DNA of 64,000 nt. It comes from VRUE01 sp963780815 (lineage in GTDB: Bacteria > Actinomycetota > Thermoleophilia > Solirubrobacterales > 70-9). The first letter of the stretch is position 1, and the number at the start of each line of letters is the position of its first letter. The stretch lies in assembly GCA_963780815.1 (NCBI GenBank), contig CAWADG010000007.1, positions 55,881 to 119,880 on the forward strand, given 5' to 3'. Both the position numbers and the translations under genes were made by a program. Positions 7,586 to 15,924 of the stretch are shown here, in pieces. Under the pieces are notes generated by a model. It did no database searches. It saw nothing but the letters and a program-made list of their open reading frames with translations, and had not been told where the DNA came from.

Positions 7586-8878
7586 CTAGCGAATCTGCAT
7601 CCCGGAGATCGCCCTGGATATCACCAGGCGCTGGATCTCGGAGGTGCCCTCGAAGATCGTGTAGATCTTCGCGTCGCGGTGCATCCGCTCGACCGGGAAC
7701 TCGCGGGAGTAGCCGTTGCCGCCGAGGATCTGTATCGCCCGCTCGGTGACCCAGACCGCGACCTCGCCGGCCTTCAGCTTCGCCATCGACCCCTCGGCGT
7801 TCTCGAAGGTCTGGCCGGATCTCCCCATCCAGGCCCCGCGCCAGACCAGCAGCCGCGAGGCATCGATCTCGAGCTTCATGTCGGCGAGGGCGAAGGCGAT
7901 CGCCTGGTTCTCGATGATCGGCCGGCCGAACTGTTCGCGCTCCTTCGCGTAGTAGAGCGCGTACTCGTAGGCCGCGCGTGCGATGCCGACCGCCTGGGCG
8001 CCGACCGTCGGCCGGCTCGCCTCGAACGTCTGCATCGCCGCCTGCGATTTCGATTTCTTGCCCTCGCGCACCCGGGCGAGGCGCTCGTCGAGCTTCTCCT
8101 TGCCACCCAGCAGGCAGGACCCGGGGACCCGGCACTCGTCGAGGTGGACGTCGGCGGTGTGCGAGGCGCGAAGGCCGTGCTTCTTGACCTTCGCGCCCTG
8201 CTCGCACCCATCGGTACCCGGAGGTATGACGAAGGCGGCGTGACCGCGAGATCCCAGCTCGCGGTCGACGCTCGCAATGACCACGTGGACGTCGGCGATT
8301 CCCCCATTGGTCGCCCACGCCTTCTGGCCATTCAGGACCCACTCGTCCTTTCCCTCGTCGTACTTAGCTGTGGTGCGGATCGCCGAGACGTCGGAGCCCG
8401 CATCCGGCTCCGAAGAGCAGAAGGCCGCAACCTTCGGCTCGTCCGCGGTGCCGAAGCACTGCGGGATCCACTCACCCAGCTGCTCCGGGGTTCCCTGCCC
8501 GAAGATCGCGGCGACTGCCAGCGAGGTGCCGAAGATGCTCATCCCGATCCCGGCGTCGCCCCAGAACAACTCCTCGTTGACGATCGGCAGCGTCAGGCCG
8601 GTCTCGTCGGCCCAGAACTGGGCCAGCCCTTCGAACCCGTAGAGGCCGATCTTGGCGGCCTCCTGGATCACCGGCCAGGGCGTCTCCTCGCGCTCGTCCC
8701 ACTCGGAAGCGGCCGGGCGCACGACGTTCTCAGCGAAGCCGTGCACCCACTCGCGGATGTCCTTCTGGTCCTGGTTCAGCTCGAGCGTGAAATGCGGCCC
8801 GTCGGCGCTCCCACCGCCGCCGGCCGCCTCCGCGACGAGCTCCTCCGTCACTGCGACTGCCGCGTTCTGCTCATTCAT
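7586..8878 (-). CDS. Acyl-CoA dehydrogenase
   Basis: 430 residues from ATG at 8878 (MNEQNAAVAVTEELVAEAA). FAD-dependent enzyme of fatty acid or branched acyl-CoA oxidation. Signatures are the FAD/substrate segment FCSSEPDAGSDVSAIRT, WVLNGQKAWATNGG, the late motif QILGGNGYSREFPVER and the closing YTIFEGTSEIQRL. A Gly/Ala-rich 25-residue N-terminal tail precedes the domain. Its last 13 codons come from an integrated element (see the repeat features), yet the protein end is unchanged. The preceding region carries a promoter-like site with an operator palindrome. The natural substrate chain cannot be deduced. Confidence 0.92.
   Translation of the reverse strand: MNEQNAAVAVTEELVAEAAGGGGSADGPHFTLELNQDQKDIREWVHGFAENVVRPAASEWDEREETPWPVIQEAAKIGLYGFEGLAQFWADETGLTLPIVNEELFWGDAGIGMSIFGTSLAVAAIFGQGTPEQLGEWIPQCFGTADEPKVAAFCSSEPDAGSDVSAIRTTAKYDEGKDEWVLNGQKAWATNGGIADVHVVIASVDRELGSRGHAAFVIPPGTDGCEQGAKVKKHGLRASHTADVHLDECRVPGSCLLGGKEKLDERLARVREGKKSKSQAAMQTFEASRPTVGAQAVGIARAAYEYALYYAKEREQFGRPIIENQAIAFALADMKLEIDASRLLVWRGAWMGRSGQTFENAEGSMAKLKAGEVAVWVTERAIQILGGNGYSREFPVERMHRDAKIYTIFEGTSEIQRLVISRAISGMQIR
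7623..7667 (+). repeat. 45-bp direct repeat, right copy (att-like)
   Basis: Identical over 45 bases to 6393-6437. It lies inside the functional dehydrogenase gene and marks the right attachment site; the sequence from here down to 7586 is the element-supplied gene end. Confidence 0.9.
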
Positions 8879-8885
8879 TGGATTC

Positions 8886-8966
8886 CTGCCCGCCTGAGGG
8901 GCCGGGCCACTGCCCGCCCTGAGGGGTCGCGGGATAGTACACGGAATCGTGTAAGACGAAAAGGGG
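8886..8966 (-). promoter_or_regulatory. Acyl-CoA dehydrogenase promoter, operator palindrome and leader repeats
   Basis: On the minus strand a -10 TACTAT (8939-8934) stands 17 bases after a weak -35 TTTTCG. A perfect inverted repeat, TACACGGAATCGTGTA (8938-8953), overlaps the spacer and -10 and is a natural repressor site, for instance for a TetR-type regulator of lipid catabolism. The leader then holds two near-identical direct repeats, CCTGCCCGCCTGAGGGG (8885-8901) and CTGCCCGCCCTGAGGGG (8910-8926), just before the start codon. Confidence 0.5.
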
Positions 8967-9341
8967 TCAGACGTCGCGCAGGTCGAAGGCCCGCAGGCCC
9001 TCCTGCCCCTCATCGGAACAGTCGAAGAAACGGCGGTTGACGCAGTCGTAGGTCGGCCCGTCCCCCTCGTAGGCGCGCTCGACCGAGAACTGGCAGTGCG
9101 GCAGTCCCTCGCCGGTCATCTTCACGCCGCCGAATCCGCCCGGCTGGAGGACGGCGTCGAGCTCGACCTTGGCGCCGAAGACCTCCTGCATGCAGCCGAC
9201 GTACTGGGTTCCGGTGAGGGCGTCGACGAAGCTGTAGAGATACCGGCACCCGAGCTCGATGCAGCCGCGCGGCTCGATCATCTTGTCGCAGAAGGCGCGG
9301 CACTGGCGGCACTCCCCAGTCTTCTCGCGAATGGCCGGCAT
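8967..9341 (-). CDS. Conserved-looking Cys-rich protein downstream of dnaE
   Basis: 124 residues with nine cysteines: an N-terminal cluster GECRQCRAFCDKM, GCIELGCRYLYSF, one VGCMQEVFGA, and three more near the end. The spacing suggests metal binding (zinc ribbon or iron-sulfur). No transmembrane or signal segment. It starts 24 bases after the dnaE stop and is probably cotranscribed with it. I do not recognise a named family. A redox or metal-sensing role is only inference. Confidence 0.65.
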   Translation of the reverse strand: MPAIREKTGECRQCRAFCDKMIEPRGCIELGCRYLYSFVDALTGTQYVGCMQEVFGAKVELDAVLQPGGFGGVKMTGEGLPHCQFSVERAYEGDGPTYDCVNRRFFDCSDEGQEGLRAFDLRDV

Positions 9342-9365
9342 GTGAGAAGTCTAGGGACGGCGGGC

Positions 9366-12300
9366 TCAGGCGGCCAGCGAGTCGGGGCCGAGGACGTGGT
9401 CGAGCTCCGCCCGCAGACCGTTCGAAGGCCTCACCCGGTAGCCGTCGCCGAGCCGCAGCTCCATCGGCCCGCCCTCGGCGCCGCTGATCGCGAGCAGGAC
9501 GTCCGCCTCCCCCTTGTGGTGGACGAGCACTTCCTTCAGCTCGTCGACGAGCCCCGGCCGCCCGTGCAGGGTCGCCGCGTCGATCGACAGCTTCAACGGC
9601 CCGGCCGGCGCCGCGGCCGCGGCGATCTCCTCCTGATCGGGCTCGAACCGTTCCGCCTCCTGGACGACCAGCTTGGTCTCGCCGCGGTCTTTGTGGTCGA
9701 TCCGGCCGCGGACGAGGACTACCGCATCGGGCGCGATCACCTCGGCGCTCTCGGACTGATCGGCCCTGAAGACGAGCATCTCGATCTGCCCCTCGACGTC
9801 GTCGAGGGTCGCGAACATCATCTGGGTCCCGCTCTTGGTCCGGATCTTTTTCGCCTCGGTCACGATCCCGCCGACTGTCACCCAGGCTCCGTCGGGCTTC
9901 CCGGCCAGGTCGGCGATCGGGCAGTCGACCCTGGCGCGGAGTGCATCGCGGACTTCGGAGAGGGGATGCGAGGAGAGGTAGGTGCCGAGTGTCTCCTTCT
10001 CGAGCGCGAGCAGCGCGGCGCGGTCGAACTCGGCTGCTGAGATCGGCGGCCGGTGCTGGTGGGCGGCCGTCTTCGCCTCCTCGCCGGCGGCGGGCTCGGC
10101 GAAGTCGAAGATTGAGCCCTGCCCCAGCTGCGCGTCCTCCTGCGCCTTCTGCCCGGCCGACTGGGCGGCGGGCAGCGCCTCGAGCATGCCTCGCCGGGTT
10201 GCCCCGGTCGAGTCGAGGGCGCCGCACTTGATCAGGCATTCGATCGCCCGTTTGTTGACCGCGCGGGCGTCGACCCGCTCGCAGAAGTCCCAGATCGACG
10301 CGATCGGCGCCCCCTCGCGGGCGCGGAGGATCGCCTCGACCGCAGAGTGGCCGACGTTCTTGACCGCGTCGAGGCCGAAACGGATCGCGTTCTCGCTGAC
10401 GACGAAACTGTGGTCGGAGGAGTTGACGTCCGGCGGCAGGACGTCGATCCCCATCTCCTCGCAGCGGTTGACGAAGAACGGCACCTTGTCTTTGGTGTTC
10501 ATCACCGAGGAGATCACGGCCGCCATGTACTCGGCCGGGTAGTTCGCCTTGAGGTAGGCGGTCCGGTAGGAGGTCAGCCCGTAACAGGCGGCGTGGGACT
10601 TGTTGAACGAGTAGTCGGCCGCCGCTTCGTTCAGCTTCCAGAGATCGCGAGCGACAGAGGTCGAGGTGCCCGATTCCTCCATCCCCTGCATGAACTTGTC
10701 CTTCATCGTCGCCATCAGGTCGCGCTTCTTCTTGCCGATCGCCTTGCGCAGGTCGTCCGCCTCGGCGCCCGAGAAACCGGCCATCGAGCGTGCGATCTCC
10801 ATCAGTTGCTCCTGGTAGATGACGCAGCCGTGGGTCTCCTCGGTGATCGCCCGCAGCCGCGGGTCGGGGTAGCGGACCGACGAGGGGTCCTGCTTGCCCT
10901 TCGCGTAGGCCGGGATGTAGGCCATCGCCCCCGGCCGGTAGAGGGCGCCGAGGGCGACGATGTCGGCGAACTCGGTCGGCTTCACCTTGCGCAGCGCGTC
11001 GCGCATCCCGTCCGACTCGAACTGGAAGACCCCGGTCGAGTCGCCCCCGGCCAGCATCTCGTAGGTCGTGGCGTCGTCGATCGGGATCGCCTCGATGTCG
11101 ATCCGCTCCCCCCGCGATCGCTCGATGATGTCGATCGCGTCCTCGATCACGTCGAGGTTGCGGAGGCCGAGGAAGTCCATCTTCAGCAGCCCGATCTCCT
11201 CGATCGGGCCCATCGAGTACTGGGTGACGATCTTGTACTGGCGCTCGGCCTTGCCGCCCCCGCTGGCGCCGTTCCCATTGCCGCCGGCCGGCGCGCTGCG
11301 GTCCTCGGCGAGCTGGAGCGGGACGATCTCGTGCAGCGGCCGGTCGGCGATCACGACCGCGGCGGCGTGGATCGAGTTGTTGCGGACGATCCCCTCGAGG
11401 CCCTGGGCGACGTCGACGATCCGCTGGGCGTCGGAATCGGCGTCGTAGGTCTGCTTCAGCTCCTGCCCCGCCTTGAGGCATTCGGCGAACGATGGGCTGC
11501 GGCCCATGATCGGCTCCGGGATCAGCTTCGCCAACCGGTCGCCGGTCGCGTAGTCGTAGCCGAGGACCCGGGCGGCGTCGCGGGTCGCGGCGCGCGGCGC
11601 CATCTTGCCGAAGGTAATGATCTGGGCGACCGACTCGCGCCCGTATTTCTCGGCGACGTAGCGGATCATCCGCTCGCGGCCGCGGACCGAGAAATCGATG
11701 TCGATGTCCGGCATCGATTTGCGGCCAGGATTGAGAAAGCGCTCGAACAGGAGGTCGTTGGCGAGCGGGTCGAGGTCGGTGATGTTGAGCGCGTAGGAGA
11801 CGATCGAGCCGGCCGCCGATCCGCGACCCGGGCCGACCGCGATCCCGCTCTCCTTCGCGTAGCGGACGAAGTCCCAGACGATCAGGAAATAGGAGGAGAA
11901 GCCCATCTCCTCGATCACGCCGAGCTCGAACTCGAGCCGCTGGGCCGCCTCGGCCGGGATCGGCTCGCCGTAGCGGGCGCGCATCCCCTCGCCGGCGATC
12001 TCGCGCAGCATCTGCTCGGGCTCGGAGCCGTCGGGGGTCGGGTAGCGCGGCAGCAGCAGCTTGCCGAGCTCGATCTCGACCTCGCAGCGCTCGGCGATCT
12101 CGACCGTGCTCGCGACCGCCTCGGGCCACTCGGAGAACGAGGATGCCATCTCGTCGTTGCTCTTGAGGAAGAACTCGTTGGTGTCGAAGCTCAGCTTCGG
12201 GGCCTCGAGGGTCGACTTGGTCTGCACGCAGAGCAGCGCCGCGTGGTTGTCGAAGTCCTCGCGACGCAGGTAGTGGACGTCGGCGGTCCCGACCAGCGGC

Positions 12301-12902
12301 CTGCCGACCTCGCGGGCGACCTCGACGATTCCCCGGTTCGCCCTCTCCTGCTCGTCGATCCCGTTCTTCTGGACCTCGAAGTAGACCTGCTCGGGGCCGA
12401 AGGCCTGGATCAGGTCGTCGATGTGGGCGCGGGCGTCGTCGCGGCGCTCCTCGACGAGGCGACGGCAGAAGCGCGACTGCAGGCAGCCGGTGAGGACGAT
12501 CACGCCCTCGGCGTGCCGGGCGAGAAGATCCATGTCGACGTTCGCCTTGCCGCGCGAGAAGCCCTCGAGGAATCCGGCCGAGGTGAGCTGGACGAGGTTG
12601 GCGAAGCCGGCGTCGCTCTCGGCGAGCAGGGTCAGGTGGTTGCGCTCGTAGCGGACCTGCTCCTTGACCGCACGGCGATTGTCGACGAAATAGGCCTCGA
12701 GGCCGATGATCGGCTTGATCCCGTGCTTGCCGCACGCCTTGTAGAGGTCGACGGCGCCGTTCATCACCCCGTGGTCCGTGAGGCCGAGCGCGGGCTGTTC
12801 GAGCTCCGCCGCCCGCTCCGCCATCGCGTCGATCTTGCAGGCCCCATCGAGCAGCGAGTACTCGCTGTGGGCATGGAGATGGACGGCCGAAGGGGTGTTC
12901 AT
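9366..12902 (-). CDS. dnaE: DNA polymerase III alpha subunit
   Basis: 1178 residues from ATG. Replicative polymerase, C-family. The PHP domain at the N-terminus carries HLHAHSEYSLLDG and GLTDHG; the polymerase palm has PDIDIDFSVRGRERM with the catalytic Asp residues; finger and thumb segments follow (RKAIGKKKRDLM, FNKSHAACYGLTSYRTAYLK). Residues about 1000-1090 form an OB fold (VTVGGIVTEAKKIRTKSG). A low-complexity Gly/Asn insert (GGNGNGASGGG) lies near residue 540. A 930-residue open frame antisense to it is a codon-bias artefact. Confidence 0.97.
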   Translation of the reverse strand: MNTPSAVHLHAHSEYSLLDGACKIDAMAERAAELEQPALGLTDHGVMNGAVDLYKACGKHGIKPIIGLEAYFVDNRRAVKEQVRYERNHLTLLAESDAGFANLVQLTSAGFLEGFSRGKANVDMDLLARHAEGVIVLTGCLQSRFCRRLVEERRDDARAHIDDLIQAFGPEQVYFEVQKNGIDEQERANRGIVEVAREVGRPLVGTADVHYLRREDFDNHAALLCVQTKSTLEAPKLSFDTNEFFLKSNDEMASSFSEWPEAVASTVEIAERCEVEIELGKLLLPRYPTPDGSEPEQMLREIAGEGMRARYGEPIPAEAAQRLEFELGVIEEMGFSSYFLIVWDFVRYAKESGIAVGPGRGSAAGSIVSYALNITDLDPLANDLLFERFLNPGRKSMPDIDIDFSVRGRERMIRYVAEKYGRESVAQIITFGKMAPRAATRDAARVLGYDYATGDRLAKLIPEPIMGRSPSFAECLKAGQELKQTYDADSDAQRIVDVAQGLEGIVRNNSIHAAAVVIADRPLHEIVPLQLAEDRSAPAGGNGNGASGGGKAERQYKIVTQYSMGPIEEIGLLKMDFLGLRNLDVIEDAIDIIERSRGERIDIEAIPIDDATTYEMLAGGDSTGVFQFESDGMRDALRKVKPTEFADIVALGALYRPGAMAYIPAYAKGKQDPSSVRYPDPRLRAITEETHGCVIYQEQLMEIARSMAGFSGAEADDLRKAIGKKKRDLMATMKDKFMQGMEESGTSTSVARDLWKLNEAAADYSFNKSHAACYGLTSYRTAYLKANYPAEYMAAVISSVMNTKDKVPFFVNRCEEMGIDVLPPDVNSSDHSFVVSENAIRFGLDAVKNVGHSAVEAILRAREGAPIASIWDFCERVDARAVNKRAIECLIKCGALDSTGATRRGMLEALPAAQSAGQKAQEDAQLGQGSIFDFAEPAAGEEAKTAAHQHRPPISAAEFDRAALLALEKETLGTYLSSHPLSEVRDALRARVDCPIADLAGKPDGAWVTVGGIVTEAKKIRTKSGTQMMFATLDDVEGQIEMLVFRADQSESAEVIAPDAVVLVRGRIDHKDRGETKLVVQEAERFEPDQEEIAAAAAPAGPLKLSIDAATLHGRPGLVDELKEVLVHHKGEADVLLAISGAEGGPMELRLGDGYRVRPSNGLRAELDHVLGPDSLAA

Positions 12903-13030
12903 CGCTCGCGGCCGATCATGCCAATCGAGGCAGATGCCAAGGTCACGAAAGACGCGCTGTCTGCGCTGAGATCCCCCAGTTTGGGAGACCGATCAGCCCG
13001 TGGCGACCGCCCTGGACCGCCCCGCCGGCC

Positions 13031-14047
13031 TCAGCCGGCGCAGACCCAGGCGCTGCCGCCGGAGTCGGCCCAGATTTCGCCCGCGATCCGGTCCTGTTCT
13101 TCCTTCGAGGCGTCCTGGGGAGCGCCTTCTCCGCCATAGAGCGCCCAGGTCGAGGGGAGGATCTGGTACGCGCCGCCGGCTCCGCTCGAGGCATTGAGCG
13201 CGCCGTAGTCGCCCCCCGACTCGCACATCACGATGTAGGTCGGGATCGCGTACGGGCCGCCGAGCCAGCGGCCCACGGTTTCTTCGGCGGCGGCGCGGCT
13301 CGCGGCTTCCGCCGCCTCGATCTCGCTCACCCACTGTCCGATCTTCGATTTGAGCTCCGCCAGCGAGGACCCGCGGGCCGCGCGCAGCGAGGCCAGCTCG
13401 GCCGCGCTGGCCTCGGCCGCGCTCCGGACCGAGGCGATTTCATCGCGCGCGGCGGCGAGCCGTTCGTTGTAGGCATCGACCCGTGCCTTCAGCGCCGCGA
13501 TGCTTTCGAGCCCGTGCTTGACCGCGTCCCTGACTTCCTCGACCCGTTCCGCAAGCGAGGAGTCCGAGGACTGGATCCGGTCGAGATACTCGGTCCGGGT
13601 CGCCAGTTCGTCGAGGTCCGAGGAGGCGAGGATCACGCTGGTGCTGTCGGGCGAGCCGCTCATGTAGATCCCGACCAGCCGCTGGGCGAGGACGCGCCGG
13701 GCGCGGCGCAGCCGGCGCCGCTCCTCCCGCAGGTGGGCGCGGGCCTGCTCGACCTTCGCCGCGAGCCGGGCGGCGCGTTCCTCGCCGGTCGCGAGCAGCG
13801 AGGTCAGCTTCTCCTCGCGCGCGGCGGACTCGGCGGCGCGCTGCTGCGCGGAGGCGAGCTGTTCCTGGGTCGAGCGGATTTCCGCAGCGAGTTCGCCGGC
13901 CTCTGCCTGAGCGCCCTCGACCTGGCTCTGGAGCGCGCCGATGTCGGCGGCACGGGCAGTCGCGCCGGCGAGCAGCGCCAGCGCGAGCAGGGCAATTGCA
14001 GAGATTCGCCGCACGCGACCGGCGAGGGTAACGGAGACTGTGAGCAA
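13031..14047 (-). CDS. Secreted coiled-coil protein with Rpf-like transglycosylase domain
   Basis: 338 residues. An N-terminal signal/anchor (ISAIALLALALLAGATARA) is followed by about 210 residues of Ala/Glu/Arg coiled coil resembling the regulatory half of CwlO/RipA-type wall hydrolases. The last 80 residues form a lysozyme-like resuscitation-promoting domain (IVMCESGGDYGALNASSGAGGAYQILPSTW), with the catalytic Glu in CESGGDY. It likely trims peptidoglycan during division or growth resumption, with the coiled coil needing a partner such as FtsEX; that partner is not in the window. Confidence 0.85.
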   Translation of the reverse strand: MLTVSVTLAGRVRRISAIALLALALLAGATARAADIGALQSQVEGAQAEAGELAAEIRSTQEQLASAQQRAAESAAREEKLTSLLATGEERAARLAAKVEQARAHLREERRRLRRARRVLAQRLVGIYMSGSPDSTSVILASSDLDELATRTEYLDRIQSSDSSLAERVEEVRDAVKHGLESIAALKARVDAYNERLAAARDEIASVRSAAEASAAELASLRAARGSSLAELKSKIGQWVSEIEAAEAASRAAAEETVGRWLGGPYAIPTYIVMCESGGDYGALNASSGAGGAYQILPSTWALYGGEGAPQDASKEEQDRIAGEIWADSGGSAWVCAG

Positions 14048-14093
14048 GACCTCACAGGTCGACGATAAGCCGCAACGGATCTTGCGGCGGCGG

Positions 14094-14246
14094 CTAGCCC
14101 TCGGGAACTTCGCGGCTCGCCCAGTAGGCGGCGATGCCGAGGGCGACCGCGGCGAGCCCGACGCCGACCCTGATTGGCCGCCGGTAGCGTCGGCGTAGGT
14201 AGATGATCGCGTAGCGGACCGCGAGTCGCCCGATCCGGTTGGACAT
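14094..14246 (-). CDS. 50-residue membrane protein coupled to argG
   Basis: MSNRIGRLAVRYAIIYLRRR then a basic stretch and one membrane segment (VGVGLAAVALGIAAYW), ending SREVPEG. Its ATG shares one base with the argG stop (TGATG), the usual arrangement for reinitiation. A short, Arg-rich, single-span protein with the positive end inside fits an N-in topology or a peripheral amphipathic helix. No family recognised. Conserved length and the overlap make it more credible than chance. Confidence 0.6.
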   Translation of the reverse strand: MSNRIGRLAVRYAIIYLRRRYRRPIRVGVGLAAVALGIAAYWASREVPEG

Positions 14247-15505
14247 CAGCCCTCCTTCTCTCCGCGCTGGCGTATCCGGTGCGCCATCCGCGATTGCAGC
14301 GACCAGAGCTCGATGAAGCCCGGTGAGGCCGCCTGCGAGAAGAGGCCGCCGGACTCGGCGAACGAGGCGAGCTGGGCGTCGTAGACGGCGTTCGGCGAGG
14401 AGCGGGTGACGACGCGGGCGCTGCCCTTGTAGAGCTTGAGCCCGATCGAACCGCTCACCTGGGTGTTGGCGGCGTCCATGAAGGCGTCGAGGTCAGACCT
14501 TAGAGGCTCCCACCATAGGCCGGCGTAGACGAGATACGCCCAGCGGCGGTCGAGCTCCGGCTTGAGCTGGTTCTGGTGGATCGTCCCGACCAGCTTCTCG
14601 AGCTCGGCGTGTGCGGTGAGCAGGATCGCGGCCGCAGGGACCTCGTAGATGTCGCGGACCTTGAGACCGACGATCCGGTCCTCGATGTGGTCGACGATCC
14701 CGATCCCGTGCCTGCAGCCGGCCTCGGCGACGCGTTCGAGCAGCTCGACGAGGCCGAGCCGCTCGCCGTCGAGGCCGACCGGCACCCCCGCCTCGAACTC
14801 GACGCTGATCGTCTCCGCCTCATCGGGGGCGTCCTCGGGGCGGGTGACGAGCTGGAAGACGTCGTCCTCCGGGGCGTGATCGAGGTCCTCTATCCAGCGG
14901 CCCTCGGAGGAGCGCCCCCAGAGGTTGTCGTCGATCGAGTACGGAGGAGTCTCGGTGCCGCCCTTGACCGGGATCCCCTGCTCGCGGGCGTAGGCGATCT
15001 CCTCCTCCCGGCCCATCTGCCACGAGCGCACTGGGGCGATCGTCCGCAGCTCGGGGGCGAGGGTCGCGACGGTGGCCTCGATCCGCACCTGGTCGTTGCC
15101 CTTGCCGGTGCAGCCATGGGCGATCGTGTCGCAGCGGGACCTGCGCGCGTACTCGACCGCGAGCTCGGCGATCAGCGGCCGGCCGAGCGCGGTGAACAGC
15201 GGATAGCCGAGGCCGTAGATCGCGTTGGCCTTGATCGCCGGGACGACGAAGTCCTCGGCGAACCGCTCGCGGGCGTCGACGACGTGGCACTCGAGCGCCC
15301 CCAGCCGTTTCGCCTTGTCCTCGATGGCGCCGTAGTCCTCGCCCGGCTGGCCGAGATTGACGGTCAGGCAGACGACCTCGGCGTCGTAATGGTCCTGGAT
15401 CCACTTCAGCATCACGCTGGTGTCGAGGCCGCCGGAATAGAGCAGCAGGACGCGGCTGACCTCGGCGGGGTCGGCCTCGTAGCTAGCTGTGGGCTCCGCG
15501 CTCAA
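14246..15505 (-). CDS. argG: Argininosuccinate synthase
   Basis: 419 residues from TTG at 15505. Joins citrulline and aspartate using ATP in arginine synthesis. The ATP-binding P-loop is LLLYSGGLDTSVMLKWIQ (residues about 20-37); conserved IAHGCTGKGNDQVR and PYSIDDNLWGRS follow. Length is slightly above the usual 400 because of a 17-residue N-terminal tail. A REP-like repeat lies just upstream (15513-15571), so the leader is unusual. argF and argH are not in the window, so the arginine genes here are an incomplete set. Confidence 0.95.
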   Translation of the reverse strand: MSAEPTASYEADPAEVSRVLLLYSGGLDTSVMLKWIQDHYDAEVVCLTVNLGQPGEDYGAIEDKAKRLGALECHVVDARERFAEDFVVPAIKANAIYGLGYPLFTALGRPLIAELAVEYARRSRCDTIAHGCTGKGNDQVRIEATVATLAPELRTIAPVRSWQMGREEEIAYAREQGIPVKGGTETPPYSIDDNLWGRSSEGRWIEDLDHAPEDDVFQLVTRPEDAPDEAETISVEFEAGVPVGLDGERLGLVELLERVAEAGCRHGIGIVDHIEDRIVGLKVRDIYEVPAAAILLTAHAELEKLVGTIHQNQLKPELDRRWAYLVYAGLWWEPLRSDLDAFMDAANTQVSGSIGLKLYKGSARVVTRSSPNAVYDAQLASFAESGGLFSQAASPGFIELWSLQSRMAHRIRQRGEKEG

Positions 15506-15512
15506 GCCAGAT

Positions 15513-15571
15513 CCTCGCGCTTCGCTCGCTGCGCGAAGAGCCGGACTGCGACGCTTGCTCGCTCCGCGCTC
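15513..15571. repeat. 59-bp REP-like repeat, copy A
   Basis: On this strand it begins CCTCGCGCTTCGCTCGCTGC and ends CGCTCCGCGCTC. It matches 56 of 59 bases with the reverse complement of 25781-25839. Its left half has internal dyad symmetry (CTTCGCTC with GCGCGAAG), able to form a hairpin. It sits between argG and the membrane protein gene at 15570. Confidence 0.75.
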
Positions 15572-15920
15572 AAGGCGCTTCGAGCCCGCCGCTTCCCCCT
15601 TCTTCGTCGGATTCCGGCGGTTCCGTTTCCGTCGGAGTCGTCGGGGTGGTCGGTTCCATTTCCTCGGTGCTCGGTTCCGTCGTATCGGTGGATTCCGTCG
15701 TTTCCGTGGTTTCGGTCGAGACGCTGCTCAGTTCGGTCGGCGCCGAGGATGTTTCGCTGCCGCTGTCGCCGCCGGCGATGACGACGATCGCGATCACGAG
15801 TCCGACGATCACGGCGATCAGCCCAGCGACCAGCAGCCGAATGTTGCCGCGCGGCCTGCCGCCGTCGCCGTCGCCGCGGTCGGGTGGCTGCCCCATCACC
15901 CGGGTCGGGTCATCGTGCAT
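15570..15920 (-). CDS. Single-span membrane protein with Thr/Glu-rich tail
   Basis: 116 residues from ATG at 15920. About 28 polar residues, then one strong membrane helix (LLVAGLIAVIVGLVIAIVVI), then a tail almost wholly Ser, Thr, Glu and Pro. The layout suggests an exported, disordered or glycosylated tail anchored by a single helix. No family is recognised. It follows the coiled-coil gene by four bases, so the two are surely cotranscribed. Confidence 0.65.
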   Translation of the reverse strand: MHDDPTRVMGQPPDRGDGDGGRPRGNIRLLVAGLIAVIVGLVIAIVVIAGGDSGSETSSAPTELSSVSTETTETTESTDTTEPSTEEMEPTTPTTPTETEPPESDEEGGSGGLEAP

Positions 15921-15924
15921 CGGC

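Larger units (their letters stand above)
6393..7667. mobile_element. Relic of a small integrative element in a protein-coding gene
   Basis: The segment is bounded by 45-bp perfect direct repeats (6393-6437 and 7623-7667), which look like attL and attR inside the 3' end of the acyl-CoA dehydrogenase gene. Inside lie a coiled-coil protein gene and the catalytic half of a tyrosine recombinase. Near both inner ends there is a similar pattern, CTGGCGCA followed 6-7 bases later by GGCGCGCAGG (about 6519-6543 and 7486-7509), which could be recombinase arm sites. With about 1.2 kb left and a truncated integrase, it is surely immobile alone. Confidence 0.75.

Noticed and set aside
6567..8342. 591-codon minus-strand frame joining the coiled-coil gene to the dehydrogenase region
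   Set aside because: Only the 118-residue end from ATG at 6923 reads as a protein; the rest is a shifted dehydrogenase frame.
7517..9040. 507-codon plus-strand frame opposite the acyl-CoA dehydrogenase
   Set aside because: Shadow frame of Arg/Asp/Leu/Val composition; the dehydrogenase has all motifs.
10347..13139. 930-codon open frame antisense to dnaE
   Set aside because: It is the mirror of a GC-rich codon pattern; no motif, and dnaE on the other strand is unmistakable.
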